DNA of 64,000 bases. Origin: Litorimonas sp051251645. GTDB lineage: Bacteria; Pseudomonadota; Alphaproteobacteria; Caulobacterales; Maricaulaceae. Location: positions 620,001 through 684,000 of the forward strand of contig JBPOEY010000002.1 of NCBI GenBank assembly GCA_051251645.1, given 5' to 3'. This document shows, in pieces, positions 43,656 to 52,002 of the stretch. A program made the translations under genes and the position numbers. The notes under the pieces were generated by a model. The model did not search any database and had not been told where the DNA came from. It saw only the letters and a program-made list of their open reading frames with translations. How positions within the stretch are numbered: position 1 is the first letter of the stretch; every line of letters begins with the position of its first letter.

Positions 43656-43742
43656 AAGCGCCTTTTAAGCCCTCGTTCGTTCCGAGCGTAACGAAACCAC
43701 CACTACAACCCCTCCCTATCGGTCGGAGCGAGTGTTTCGTTA
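43656..43742 (-). repeat. Two-hairpin dispersed element, copy B
   Basis: This 87-base copy begins directly after the lptB stop and runs in the same direction as lptB. The first stem is TAACGAAAC with GTTTCGTTA, different from copy A but again complementary. Shared with copy A are the blocks CGCTCCG, TGTAG, GTTACGCTCGGAACG and TAAAAGGCGCTT, in the same order and at nearly the same spacing. The second hairpin has one mismatch here. No U tract follows. Confidence 0.7.
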
Positions 43743-44552
43743 TTAAGCGTATTTCTCGCCCAAATAGACGCGACGCACATCTTTGTTGGCGCGAATTTCG
43801 TCTGGTGTGCCTTCAAACAAGGCTTCGCCTTGGAACAGAATTGACGCGCGGTCGACGATGTCGAGGGTTTCGCGCACGCGGTGATCCGTGATTAGAATGC
43901 CAATGCCGCGTTTCTTGAGGTAGAGCACCAGCTCGGAAATATCGGCAATCGCAATCGGGTCGATTCCGGTAAACGGCTCATCCAACAGGATAAAAGACGG
44001 ACGCGACGCGAGGGCGCGGGCGATCTCGACGCGGCGACGTTCCCCGCCGGATAAGGCCAGCGCGGGCGATTTGCGAATATGGCCAATATTCAGTTCGTCG
44101 AGCAGCGCATCAACATTATCGTTCCACTTCGAGCGATCCTTTTCTGTCAGTTGCACGACGGCTTTGATGTTTTCTTCGACCGAGAGGCCGCGAAAGATCG
44201 ATTGTTCCTGTGGCAGGTAGCCAACGCCGAGGCGGGCGCGCTGATACATCGGCAGGCCCGTGATATTCTGTCCATCTAGCGTGATTGAGCCACGATCCGC
44301 TTCGATCAAACCCATGATCATGTAGAAACTGGTGGTCTTGCCCGCGCCGTTCGGACCCATCAGGGCCACGACTTCGCCGCGTTGCACAGTCAGGGTGATG
44401 TCTTTGACCACGACCCGACCGCGATAGGCCTTGCCAATATTATTCGCGGCCAGACCAGAGGCCGGCGGCGTCACGACCAGAGGCTCGGACGTAAGGTCGG
44501 ATTGATCGGTCGGATGGGGCGAGCCATCAGGATTCGCGAGCGTATCCGTCAT
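43743..44552 (-). CDS. lptB: LPS export ABC transporter ATPase LptB
   Basis: The cytoplasmic ATPase that powers LPS extraction by LptFG. Walker A is GPNGAGKTTS (residues 66-73), the Q-loop region is YLPQEQSIFRGLSVEENI, the signature is LSGGERRRVE and Walker B is FILLDEPFTGIDP. An N-terminal extension of about 35 polar residues is not part of the ABC fold. It follows lptA after two bases, in the order lptC-lptA-lptB. Repeat copy B starts right after its stop. Confidence 0.95.
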   Translation of the reverse strand: MTDTLANPDGSPHPTDQSDLTSEPLVVTPPASGLAANNIGKAYRGRVVVKDITLTVQRGEVVALMGPNGAGKTTSFYMIMGLIEADRGSITLDGQNITGLPMYQRARLGVGYLPQEQSIFRGLSVEENIKAVVQLTEKDRSKWNDNVDALLDELNIGHIRKSPALALSGGERRRVEIARALASRPSFILLDEPFTGIDPIAIADISELVLYLKKRGIGILITDHRVRETLDIVDRASILFQGEALFEGTPDEIRANKDVRRVYLGEKYA

Positions 44553-44554
44553 AA

Positions 44555-45103
44555 CTAGCTGCTTGTTGCTGTGGCTTGCGGTGTATTCTTAATCAGGATC
44601 GCAACCCGGCCCTGCCGTCCACACTGGCGACCTTTACACTCTGAAATCACACGCGCTTTTTGAGAAGCAAGCTCATAAATCAACCGCGTGCCACGCACGA
44701 CACTATCTTCTTGGGTCAGGATCACATTGCCCGTGACTTCGAACGTGTCGGCGGTCGCCGTATAAACCCCTTGGTCACCGCGCACTTCTTGTGTCGGCGT
44801 GATGTAAAAGAAATTCCCTGTCGCGATGATGCGTTCAATGTCGCCCGCCGCTGTGCCGACGGCGGGTGCACCGCCTGCGCCGTTCGATTTGCTATAAATC
44901 ACCATTTTGTCGGCGAGGATACGCACGTCATCTTGCCGCGCATCCACTTGCCCGGTCAGCGTGGTCACGCCCTTCGACGAGACCGCATCATCGGCATAAA
45001 GTTCAATATTGCCGCCTGCGGCCCCCGCAAATTGCGCATGGGCTGAGCCTGCAAAAGCTATTGCGGCACATGTGCCAGCCATAAGACGAAGGACGGTTCT
45101 CAT
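44555..45103 (-). CDS. lptA: LPS transport periplasmic protein LptA
   Basis: The periplasmic bridge protein that carries LPS between membranes. A signal peptide (cleavage after AHAQ) leads into an OstA_N beta-jellyroll with NIELYADDAV, GQVDARQD and VTGNVILTQED. The C-terminus carries an unusual CxGRxCG pair (ECKGRQCG) that also occurs at the end of the LptC-like protein upstream. 182 residues, normal size. It lies eight bases after lptC. Confidence 0.92.
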   Translation of the reverse strand: MRTVLRLMAGTCAAIAFAGSAHAQFAGAAGGNIELYADDAVSSKGVTTLTGQVDARQDDVRILADKMVIYSKSNGAGGAPAVGTAAGDIERIIATGNFFYITPTQEVRGDQGVYTATADTFEVTGNVILTQEDSVVRGTRLIYELASQKARVISECKGRQCGRQGRVAILIKNTPQATATSS

Positions 45104-45111
45104 AATCTACC

Positions 45112-46317
45112 CTAATTTCCGATGACGATCCGGGTTCGGTCGCCCGCGCCGCAATCCCGGCCTTGGCACTGACCGGAAAAACGGATTGTCTCGCTCACTG
45201 TGTCATAGACGAGGCGGTCGGTCGAGACCGTGTTGCCGCCCGGCTGCACGACCGTGACTGTTCCCGTGACCGTCATTAATGACTTGTCACGCTCATAGAC
45301 ACCCTTGTCGCCGCGCACATCATTTTCGTCTGAGACATAACGGAAGTCGCCCGTCCCTGTGATTTCGCGGACTGCGCCAAGCCGGATTGTCCCGGCGGCG
45401 GCCGGGCCATCGGCTTGATCGCGCAGGATCGTCATATCGTTGGAATAAATCGTTGACCCGTCTTGCACCACCACAACATTTCCGGCCAGATCGGTCGTGC
45501 CGTCAATATAGGTCGCTTGATCGGCGCTGACATTGATTGGCCCATCGCCATCAAAGCCAAAAATGGGTCGCGCCGTTGTCGCGTCCGCTTCCGGTGTTCC
45601 GCGCAGACCCGCCGCATTGTCGTCGTCGCGATTAATGATACCGTCCATGCCGTCCTTGAAAATAAAGGTGCGGTAATTATCGTTGATCTCATAGGCATTG
45701 CCATTGACCGTGCCGAAATTCCCGACACAGCTAATCGGCTCGTCGCCGATGATCCGCTTTTCACGGGCAAAAATACGGGCGTGGGTGGTGACGCAACGAT
45801 AGCCATCATCTGTTTCTAACACCACATTTTGCCGCTCGCTGTCCGGCTGGGTCAAATCCGTGCGCAAATCGAGGATCTTATTCACGTCATCATAGGTGCC
45901 GCCATCCGCCTCGACAGAACTGCTCTCGGCCCCATCGGCGCGAATGAACTCCAACACGGGCTTGACGAGCGCCACTTCGGTGCGGCTTTCCAGCTGTCGA
46001 GTCGCCGTATCCGACGTCAGATAGAACGGCAAATTATCCGATGTGCGCCCGCTATAGCGCGGGTTGATCATCCGCACGGATGTGTCTGGATCATCCTCAA
46101 TCACCACTTCGCTGCTCTGGGTCGCAAAATAGAAAACCAACAAGGCCACCAGCGCCGCTGAGGCCCCGATCAAAACGCGGCGTAAAATGGCAATCCGCTG
46201 CGTATGTTTGCGCGCCGCTGACAGGGTCAATGTCCGCTTCGGCTCCCATAAGCCCAGCGCATCGCTCGCGGCGTGGGAGCGGACAGGCAGGCTCGGGCTT
46301 AGGGACATATCAACCAT
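45112..46317 (-). CDS. lptC: LptC fused to a second LptA-like domain
   Basis: A 401-residue protein, about twice normal LptC length. The N-terminus has one membrane helix (about residues 47-67) followed by an LptC beta-jellyroll (SGRTSDNLPFYLTSDTA, RADGAESS). The second half, from about residue 230, is LptA/OstA-like (GPINVSADQATYID, LAGNVVVVQDG) and aligns with the separate LptA, including GTGDFRYV against ATGNFFYI and the terminal QCQGRDCG against ECKGRQCG. A start at the Met three codons in is possible. The fusion would lengthen the periplasmic bridge from the inner membrane. Confidence 0.88.
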   Translation of the reverse strand: MVDMSLSPSLPVRSHAASDALGLWEPKRTLTLSAARKHTQRIAILRRVLIGASAALVALLVFYFATQSSEVVIEDDPDTSVRMINPRYSGRTSDNLPFYLTSDTATRQLESRTEVALVKPVLEFIRADGAESSSVEADGGTYDDVNKILDLRTDLTQPDSERQNVVLETDDGYRCVTTHARIFAREKRIIGDEPISCVGNFGTVNGNAYEINDNYRTFIFKDGMDGIINRDDDNAAGLRGTPEADATTARPIFGFDGDGPINVSADQATYIDGTTDLAGNVVVVQDGSTIYSNDMTILRDQADGPAAAGTIRLGAVREITGTGDFRYVSDENDVRGDKGVYERDKSLMTVTGTVTVVQPGGNTVSTDRLVYDTVSETIRFSGQCQGRDCGAGDRTRIVIGN

Positions 46318-46457
46318 CTTGCGCGTCGCTATATAGAGGTGTGCCCCCCTTGGGTAGACCCGGATTGCGCGGATGAGGGGTTTGTAACAGGGAGCGCCGC
46401 ACCCGGGTCGTCCACAGGCGTCCGCACGGCAGTAGGAAAATAGTCCTTTCCTTACCT

Positions 46458-46472
46458 GTTCACTTTATGTTC
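46458..46472. promoter_or_regulatory. LexA (SOS) box of dinB
   Basis: GTTC-ACTTTAT-GTTC is an exact match to the alphaproteobacterial LexA box GTTC-N7-GTTC. It lies 92 bases before the preferred dinB start and 44 before the upstream TTG. SOS induction of dinB is thus expected. Confidence 0.8.
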
Positions 46473-46563
46473 TAGTGGTTGAGCGGCGCGAAGGCGGCGT
46501 TGCGCCATCCCGGTCTTGGTCGGGGTTTTGGCAGTCATCGACTTAAGGACGGGAACGAGCGCT

Positions 46564-47844
46564 GTGCGTAAGCCTGACACAATTGAACATCTCTATCTGG
46601 ATTTCGACAGTTTCTTTGCCAGTTGCGAGCAGCAGCGGCGTCCGGAACTGCGCGGGCGACCCGTGGGGATTACGCCGTCACAGGGCGATGATGGCATGGG
46701 CGGTGGCGGTGTCATTGCGGCGTCTCGCGAGGCGAAGAAAGCGGGTATGCGGAGCGTGGTCACCCAGCGCGACGCGCTAAAAATCTGCCCCGATATGGCG
46801 TTCATTCCCCAAGACCCGGCCTTTTACCGCGAAATGCACCACGGCGCGCAGGCCGCCATTAAATCGGTGCTCCCCATTGCCAAGGTCATGTCGATTGATG
46901 AGCTATCCTGCGTGCTGGGACCCGACCATATTGCCGATCCGCTGGGCACGGCGCGCCGGATCAAACAAGCGCTCGCCGAAGGGATCGGCCGGTATATCAC
47001 AGCGTCAATCGGGTTTGCGCCTAATGGTCATCTAGCGAAAATCGCCTGTAAGGAAGAAAAACCGAATGGGGCAACGGTCTGGCGTCCCGAAGACTTACCC
47101 GGTGTGATGTTGCACATTCCGCTGGGCGGTGTGCCGGGCATTGGCTCTGGCATGACCGAGCGTCTGTCGCGCGCGGGCATCACCGATATGGCGGGATTGC
47201 TGGCCGCCTCGCCGAAACAGCTGCGCAAGATTTGGGGCAATGTGGCGGGCGAACGGTTTTGGTACGCCATGCAAGGCCATGAGGTCATCACGCAGAAATC
47301 AACGCGCAGCATGATCGGTCATGGACGGGTTTTGCCGGCGAAATGGCGCGGCACGGACGGGCCCTATGGCTGTGCGCGCATGTTACTGACCAAGGCGGCG
47401 CGGCGGCTGCGGCGCGAAGGGTTCTATGCCAACAAACTTTACGTCAGTGTGAAAATCCGTACCCATCCGGGGGCGGAACCGAAACGCTGGGCGGACACGA
47501 CCGAGCTACAGAGCGCCAATGATGACCGGACCTGCCTCAAGGCGTTGGACCGCATGTGGCAGCCGCTGGCCACGGCGCTCTCGCGCATACCCTCGGCGAA
47601 TATCGCGCATGTCATGGTCAGTTTTTCGGGTCTCGTGCCCAAAGGTGCCCGCCAGCTGGATTTGTGGGTGGGCGAAGACCCGGACCGGAAACGCTGGGAG
47701 CAGATTACGGAGACGATTGATCGCGTCAATCTGGCGGCGAACCGCTCGCTGATTACGGTCGGGCCGTGGTCGCCGCCGCCGGGCGGCAATGCGGGCGGCA
47801 AGATCGCCTTTACCCGCGTGCCGCAAGCGGAGGATTTCTGGTGA
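46564..47844 (+). CDS. dinB: Y-family DNA polymerase (Pol IV, DinB)
   Basis: An error-prone translesion polymerase. Catalytic acidic residues are seen in LYLDFDSFFASCEQ (first Asp) and MSIDEL (Asp-Glu). The fingers/palm block is GVIAASREAKKAGMRS, the helix-hairpin-helix VPGIGSGMTERL and the little-finger domain follow. Starts are ambiguous: GTG 46564 is chosen because the family N-terminus begins there, TTG 46516 is possible. A LexA box upstream makes it an SOS gene. The C-terminus (FTRVPQAEDFW) lacks an obvious beta-clamp peptide. A small Cys-rich gene overlaps its stop. Confidence 0.9.
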   Translation: MRKPDTIEHLYLDFDSFFASCEQQRRPELRGRPVGITPSQGDDGMGGGGVIAASREAKKAGMRSVVTQRDALKICPDMAFIPQDPAFYREMHHGAQAAIKSVLPIAKVMSIDELSCVLGPDHIADPLGTARRIKQALAEGIGRYITASIGFAPNGHLAKIACKEEKPNGATVWRPEDLPGVMLHIPLGGVPGIGSGMTERLSRAGITDMAGLLAASPKQLRKIWGNVAGERFWYAMQGHEVITQKSTRSMIGHGRVLPAKWRGTDGPYGCARMLLTKAARRLRREGFYANKLYVSVKIRTHPGAEPKRWADTTELQSANDDRTCLKALDRMWQPLATALSRIPSANIAHVMVSFSGLVPKGARQLDLWVGEDPDRKRWEQITETIDRVNLAANRSLITVGPWSPPPGGNAGGKIAFTRVPQAEDFW

Positions 47845-48110
47845 GCTGGAAGCACACACTCCAACTCTCAGACCTGAGCGTCCCAGAACGGATTGAAATG
47901 ATTTGCGGGGGATGCGGTCATGTGACCAAAATCCATCCGGGTGATCCAATTATCGCACAGCACGGCCATCTGTATCTGGATGAGCTGGAAAGCCGAGGTC
48001 GATGTCGCCGGAGTGCGCTCAAAGGCACAAAAGGCGGTTGCAATAGCCCGATGCGGCTGTTGCTGTGCAGTGATGAAGAGACCCACGCCTTTCAGGCGGG
48101 GATTGCCTGA
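47841..48110 (+). CDS. Small Cys-rich protein coupled to dinB
   Basis: An 89-residue protein starting with GTG that overlaps the dinB stop (GTGA). It has a CGGCGH pair near residue 25, and further Cys residues at CRRS and CNSP that could complete a zinc site. I do not recognise a family. Being translationally coupled to dinB it is likely expressed in the SOS response; a DNA- or polymerase-binding zinc protein is plausible but unproven. Confidence 0.65.
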   Translation: MSWKHTLQLSDLSVPERIEMICGGCGHVTKIHPGDPIIAQHGHLYLDELESRGRCRRSALKGTKGGCNSPMRLLLCSDEETHAFQAGIA

Positions 48111-48168
48111 CAATTGGGGAACTCAGAATTATCTGGTAAGGTTGCCCTGGAATATTGAAGAGAGTGGT

Positions 48169-48537
48169 ATGGAAAAGGTCACCGGAATTGGCGGGTTATT
48201 CTTTCGCGCGCAAGATCATGAGGTGCTCGCCATTTGGTATCGAACGCATCTTGGTATCGACCTCGCGGACGGGTTTTGGCATCAGGCATCAGGCCCGACT
48301 GTGTTCAAACCGTTCAAGAAAGAGACGAAATATTTCCCCGATGATCGGGGTTGGATGGTTGATTTCCGGGTCGACGATCTTGATGCGATGACCGCGCAGC
48401 TTGAGGCGGCGGGAATTGAGGTTATCACCAAAAAGAGCTGGAATTCCGAATTCGGACGTTATGCTCGAATCCATGACCCGGACGGCAATCCGATCGAATT
48501 ATGGGAACCTGGGCCTGCGGCGCCAACAGGGCACTAA
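48169..48537 (+). CDS. VOC-family (glyoxalase/bleomycin resistance-like) protein
   Basis: A 122-residue single vicinal-oxygen-chelate protein with FFRAQDHEVLAIWYRTHLG in the first beta-alpha unit (in parts: WYRTHLG) and IHDPDGNPIELWEP at the end, including the metal-ligand Glu. The N-terminal ligand position is Ala/Gly-rich rather than His, so metal binding needs proof. ATG 48169 begins the domain; the frame is open earlier. It converges with rnd. Confidence 0.85.
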   Translation: MEKVTGIGGLFFRAQDHEVLAIWYRTHLGIDLADGFWHQASGPTVFKPFKKETKYFPDDRGWMVDFRVDDLDAMTAQLEAAGIEVITKKSWNSEFGRYARIHDPDGNPIELWEPGPAAPTGH

Positions 48538-48543
48538 ATGTCC

Positions 48544-49173
48544 TTAATCCGGACGTCGCATCCGGTGGCTGAAAATATCAACATCGTTCCAGCCGAGCAG
48601 ATCGAGGCGGCAGCGAGTGTTGAGGAAGTCAAAGCAGCTTTGCGCCACGTCCAACCGGCCTTCGCGTACGAGGCGGGCCGTCAAAATGGTGCGCAGCTGA
48701 TGCAGATACAGCACGTCAGACGCGGCATAGTTGAGCTGCGCATCGGTGAGTTCATCCGCTGCCCAATCGCTGCTCTGTTGTTGCTTGGAGAGATCGACGC
48801 TGAGCAGTTCCTTGCAAATATCCTTCAGCCCGTGGCGGTCGGTATAGGTCCGCACGAGGCCTGAGGCGATTTTGGTGCAGAAGATATTATGCGTATCAAC
48901 CCCGAGGTCGCGCTGCATGATGGCCACGTCAAAGCGGCCAAAGTGGAAGATCTTGGTGACGTCTTGATTGAGCAATAACGCCTTTAGGTTCGGCGCGTCA
49001 TAGGTATCCCGGTCCATCTGCACGATATGTGCGTCACCGTCGCCAGACGACAGCTGCACGAGGCAGAGCTTGTCACGCACGAGGCTGAGCCCTTGCGTTT
49101 CCGTATCAATGGCGACCGCGCGGCCAAAATCCAGCCCGTCGGGCAAGTCGTGTTTATGCAGATGGTTTGTCAT
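48544..49173 (-). CDS. rnd: Ribonuclease D-like 3'-5' exonuclease
   Basis: A short (209-residue) DEDDy exonuclease, only the catalytic domain of RNase D without the HRDC domains. Exo I is AIDTETQG, Exo II is FHFGRFDVAIM and Exo III is YAASDVLYL. It should trim the 3' ends of tRNA or other small RNA. In many alphaproteobacteria rnd lies beside lptC; here dinB and two small genes separate them. Confidence 0.9.
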   Translation of the reverse strand: MTNHLHKHDLPDGLDFGRAVAIDTETQGLSLVRDKLCLVQLSSGDGDAHIVQMDRDTYDAPNLKALLLNQDVTKIFHFGRFDVAIMQRDLGVDTHNIFCTKIASGLVRTYTDRHGLKDICKELLSVDLSKQQQSSDWAADELTDAQLNYAASDVLYLHQLRTILTARLVREGRLDVAQSCFDFLNTRCRLDLLGWNDVDIFSHRMRRPD

Positions 49174-49269
49174 CCGCGCGATCTAAAGACTTCGGCCCAA
49201 AACAACAATGCTAAACAACAATGCCCGATTTTCGGCGGCAGGCAGTGAGCGGGCATGGTAGGAGGGCGC

Positions 49270-50319
49270 ATGTTGATGCCTACTGACCAAGAAATTTATG
49301 ATGCTTTCCTCGCCCGGATAGAGCTGCCCGGTGCCATTATCGGCGTGAAAACAACGGGTGTGTTTTGTCGTCCCGGCTGTCCGGCGCGGATGCCGAAGTT
49401 TGAGAATTGCGAATTTTACGCCGGTCCCGAAGCAGCGCTCCGGGCGGGCTACCGCGCGTGCAAACGTTGCCACCCGGCGGGGCAGGATCACGGGCTGATG
49501 CGGGCCGTGATCGCGTTGGTCGAAGACAGTGAGGATGGCCGGGTCGATGAAGTCGCGCTGAAAGCGGCGGGAATTGATCCGTCAACGGCGCGCCGAACAT
49601 TCAAACACAGGCTCGGGATGAGTGTGGCCGAGTATGCACGTTTGCGACGACTGGGTCTGGCGGCGAAAGCGATGGCAGGCGGGGCCCGTGTGATTGACGC
49701 GCAGCTGGACGCCGGGTTTGAGAGCGCCTCAGGCTTTCGCGCGGCCTATGCGAAGACGTTCGGCGCGGCGCCTGCCAAGACCCAAGCAGAACCGCTCTTT
49801 GTGGATTGGCTGGACACAGCGGAAGGCCGTATGGTGGTCGTCACGGATCACCGCGCGCTCTACCTCATCGAATTCACGGACCGGGTGAAACTCCCGCGTC
49901 AATTTAAACGGCTCCGGCGCATTCATGGTCGCGCGATTGTTCCTGGCACGACGACGGTCACAGAGACAATCCGGCAGGAAATGGTGGATTATTTCGCGGG
50001 GAAAATTCAGGACTTCTCTGTCACGATTGAGACCACCGGAACGGATTTCCAAGACGGTGTCTGGGAGGCTTTGCAAACGATTCCCTATGGCGAGACGTGG
50101 AGCTACGCCGATCTGGCGGTGGCGATCGGCAATGAGAAAGCCGTCCGCGCCGTCGCCTCGGCCAATGGCTCAAACGGTCTGGCCATCGTCATTCCCTGTC
50201 ACCGGGTTATCGCCTCGGACGGCGGGCTCGGCGGGTATGCGGGCGGCATTGAGCGCAAAGCGCGTCTGCTCGATCTGGAACGCGCTCACAGGTCTTTGCC
50301 GGATGGGACGCTCCTCTAA
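49270..50319 (+). CDS. ada: Bifunctional Ada: DNA repair methyltransferase and regulator
   Basis: Repairs O6-methylguanine and methyl-phosphotriesters and activates the adaptive response. The N-terminal zinc site has Cys33, Cys37, Cys64 and Cys67, with the same spacing (4, 27, 3) as E. coli Ada, where the first Cys accepts methyl from phosphotriesters. An AraC-type HTH follows, then the O6-methyltransferase domain with IPCHRVI. ATG 49270 is chosen because GGAGGG precedes it. Length about 349 residues, normal. It diverges from rnd. Confidence 0.95.
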   Translation: MLMPTDQEIYDAFLARIELPGAIIGVKTTGVFCRPGCPARMPKFENCEFYAGPEAALRAGYRACKRCHPAGQDHGLMRAVIALVEDSEDGRVDEVALKAAGIDPSTARRTFKHRLGMSVAEYARLRRLGLAAKAMAGGARVIDAQLDAGFESASGFRAAYAKTFGAAPAKTQAEPLFVDWLDTAEGRMVVVTDHRALYLIEFTDRVKLPRQFKRLRRIHGRAIVPGTTTVTETIRQEMVDYFAGKIQDFSVTIETTGTDFQDGVWEALQTIPYGETWSYADLAVAIGNEKAVRAVASANGSNGLAIVIPCHRVIASDGGLGGYAGGIERKARLLDLERAHRSLPDGTLL

Positions 50320-50430
50320 CGCTTTGCTAACCCTATTGCTTAGGTCGACCCTAAGCCTTTTCCCCTATTCCACCGTCCCAAGCCGGTCCGTTGATGAGAC
50401 TGGCACGGTGCGTGGAATGAAGGTGGAGCA

Positions 50431-51930
50431 ATGGCGCTAGCCCCAAGAATTGTCGCAAGGCAGAGTCAAAGTTTGGCGATGACGCCACAATTGCAACAAG
50501 CGATTAAGCTGTTGCAATTGTCCAATATCGAATTGGCCGCGTTCGTCGAAGAGCAGATGGAAAAAAACCCGTTGCTGGAACGTGGCACGGGCGAAGAAAA
50601 CCGTCGCGGCGAAGATATTTCTGAAACGCCGACCCCCGATGCGAGCCTGCAAATGGACGTCCCCGGTGCGGCTGGGTCCGATCTAGATGCGCCGTCGCAT
50701 AGCACGACCGATGAAAGTCCGGCCGAAGCCATGACTAACCAAGCGGCCGATGTTGGGGGAACCATTGATTTTTCAAAAGGGGCCAGCTCCGGCGGGCCTT
50801 TGTCCGACGGGTTCGATATTGCGGCGAATGCCGTGGCGGAGACCACCTTGCAGGATCACTTACGCGAACAATTTGCGCATCTATGCCTCTCGCCAGCGGA
50901 CCGACCTGTGGCCGATTACTTGCTCGGCTTGCTGGATGATGCAGGTTATTTGCGGGATGAGACCGAAGCTTTGGCGCTGTCGCTTGGCGTGTCTGCCGCG
51001 CGGATCAGCTCTGTCATTACGCAGCTCCAAACCATGGAACCGACCGGTGTTTTCGCGCGGTCTTTGTCCGAATGTTTGGCGATGCAACTGGCCGAGACGG
51101 ATCGTCTCGATAAACCCAATGAAATGCTACTCGATAATCTAGAGCTCTTGGCGCGCCACGATTTTCCCAAGCTCGCCAAAATTTGCGGCATTGATATTGA
51201 AGACCTTAAAGCCCGGGTGCTGCATTTGCGTACCCTCAGCCCCAAGCCGGGTATGGCCTATGGCGGCGGAGCGGTCTCGGGGCTGGAACCAGACGTGTTT
51301 GTGCGCGAAACGTCGAATGGCGGTTGGGCGGTTGAGCTGAACAGCGATACGCTGCCGCGCGTGCTTGTGAACAAGCGCTATTACGCAGAAATTAAGGCGG
51401 CGTCGGGCGATAATGAACAGGCCCGAGAGTTCCTGTCAGACTGTCACCAGACCGCGAGCTGGCTGGTCAAAAGCCTCGATCAACGGGCGCGCACTATCAT
51501 GAAAGTGGCTTCTGAAATTGTGCGCCAACAGGACGCATTTTTCGCCTACGGGGTCGATCACATGCGCCCGCTTAAGCTCAAAGATGTGAGCGAGGCGATT
51601 GAGATGCATGAGAGCACGGTCAGCCGGGTCACATCTGGCAAATTCATGGCCACCCCGCGCGGCACAGTTGAGCTGAAATTCTTTTTCACCGCGTCAATCC
51701 CGTCCACTTCGGGCGGTGAAGGTCATAGTGCGGAGTCGGTGCGTCACCGTATTCAAACGTTGATCGAAGAAGAAGTGGATGTGAAAAGCGTCAAGTCTGA
51801 TGACCGGATCGTCGAGTTATTGCGCGGCCACGGGGTCGACATCGCCCGACGGACCGTGGCGAAATATCGCGACGCGCTCGGTATTCCAAGCTCGGTTGAG
51901 CGGCGTCGGATTATTCGCAATAAAATTTAG
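50431..51930 (+). CDS. rpoN: RNA polymerase sigma-54 factor
   Basis: The alternative sigma factor for activator-dependent promoters. Region I reads SLAMTPQLQQAIKLLQLSN and the acidic Region II follows. The C-terminal RpoN box is ARRTVAKYRDALGIPSS near residue 472. GGTGGAG precedes the ATG. 499 residues, normal. It should serve nitrogen and other regulons; two amt genes are within 30 kb. In many relatives it follows lptB, but here it is separate. Confidence 0.96.
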   Translation: MALAPRIVARQSQSLAMTPQLQQAIKLLQLSNIELAAFVEEQMEKNPLLERGTGEENRRGEDISETPTPDASLQMDVPGAAGSDLDAPSHSTTDESPAEAMTNQAADVGGTIDFSKGASSGGPLSDGFDIAANAVAETTLQDHLREQFAHLCLSPADRPVADYLLGLLDDAGYLRDETEALALSLGVSAARISSVITQLQTMEPTGVFARSLSECLAMQLAETDRLDKPNEMLLDNLELLARHDFPKLAKICGIDIEDLKARVLHLRTLSPKPGMAYGGGAVSGLEPDVFVRETSNGGWAVELNSDTLPRVLVNKRYYAEIKAASGDNEQAREFLSDCHQTASWLVKSLDQRARTIMKVASEIVRQQDAFFAYGVDHMRPLKLKDVSEAIEMHESTVSRVTSGKFMATPRGTVELKFFFTASIPSTSGGEGHSAESVRHRIQTLIEEEVDVKSVKSDDRIVELLRGHGVDIARRTVAKYRDALGIPSSVERRRIIRNKI

Positions 51931-52002
51931 GGCGCGTCAGCACCGCGCAGTTCAAGAGACAGGTCTTTACAGGGCCATGAGGTCCCGTGCTAAGCGGGCT
52001 TT

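Noticed and set aside
50401..50415. TGGCACG before rpoN resembling a sigma-54 -24 element
   Set aside because: At the right distance the -12 position reads GTGG instead of TTGC, so the invariant GC is missing.
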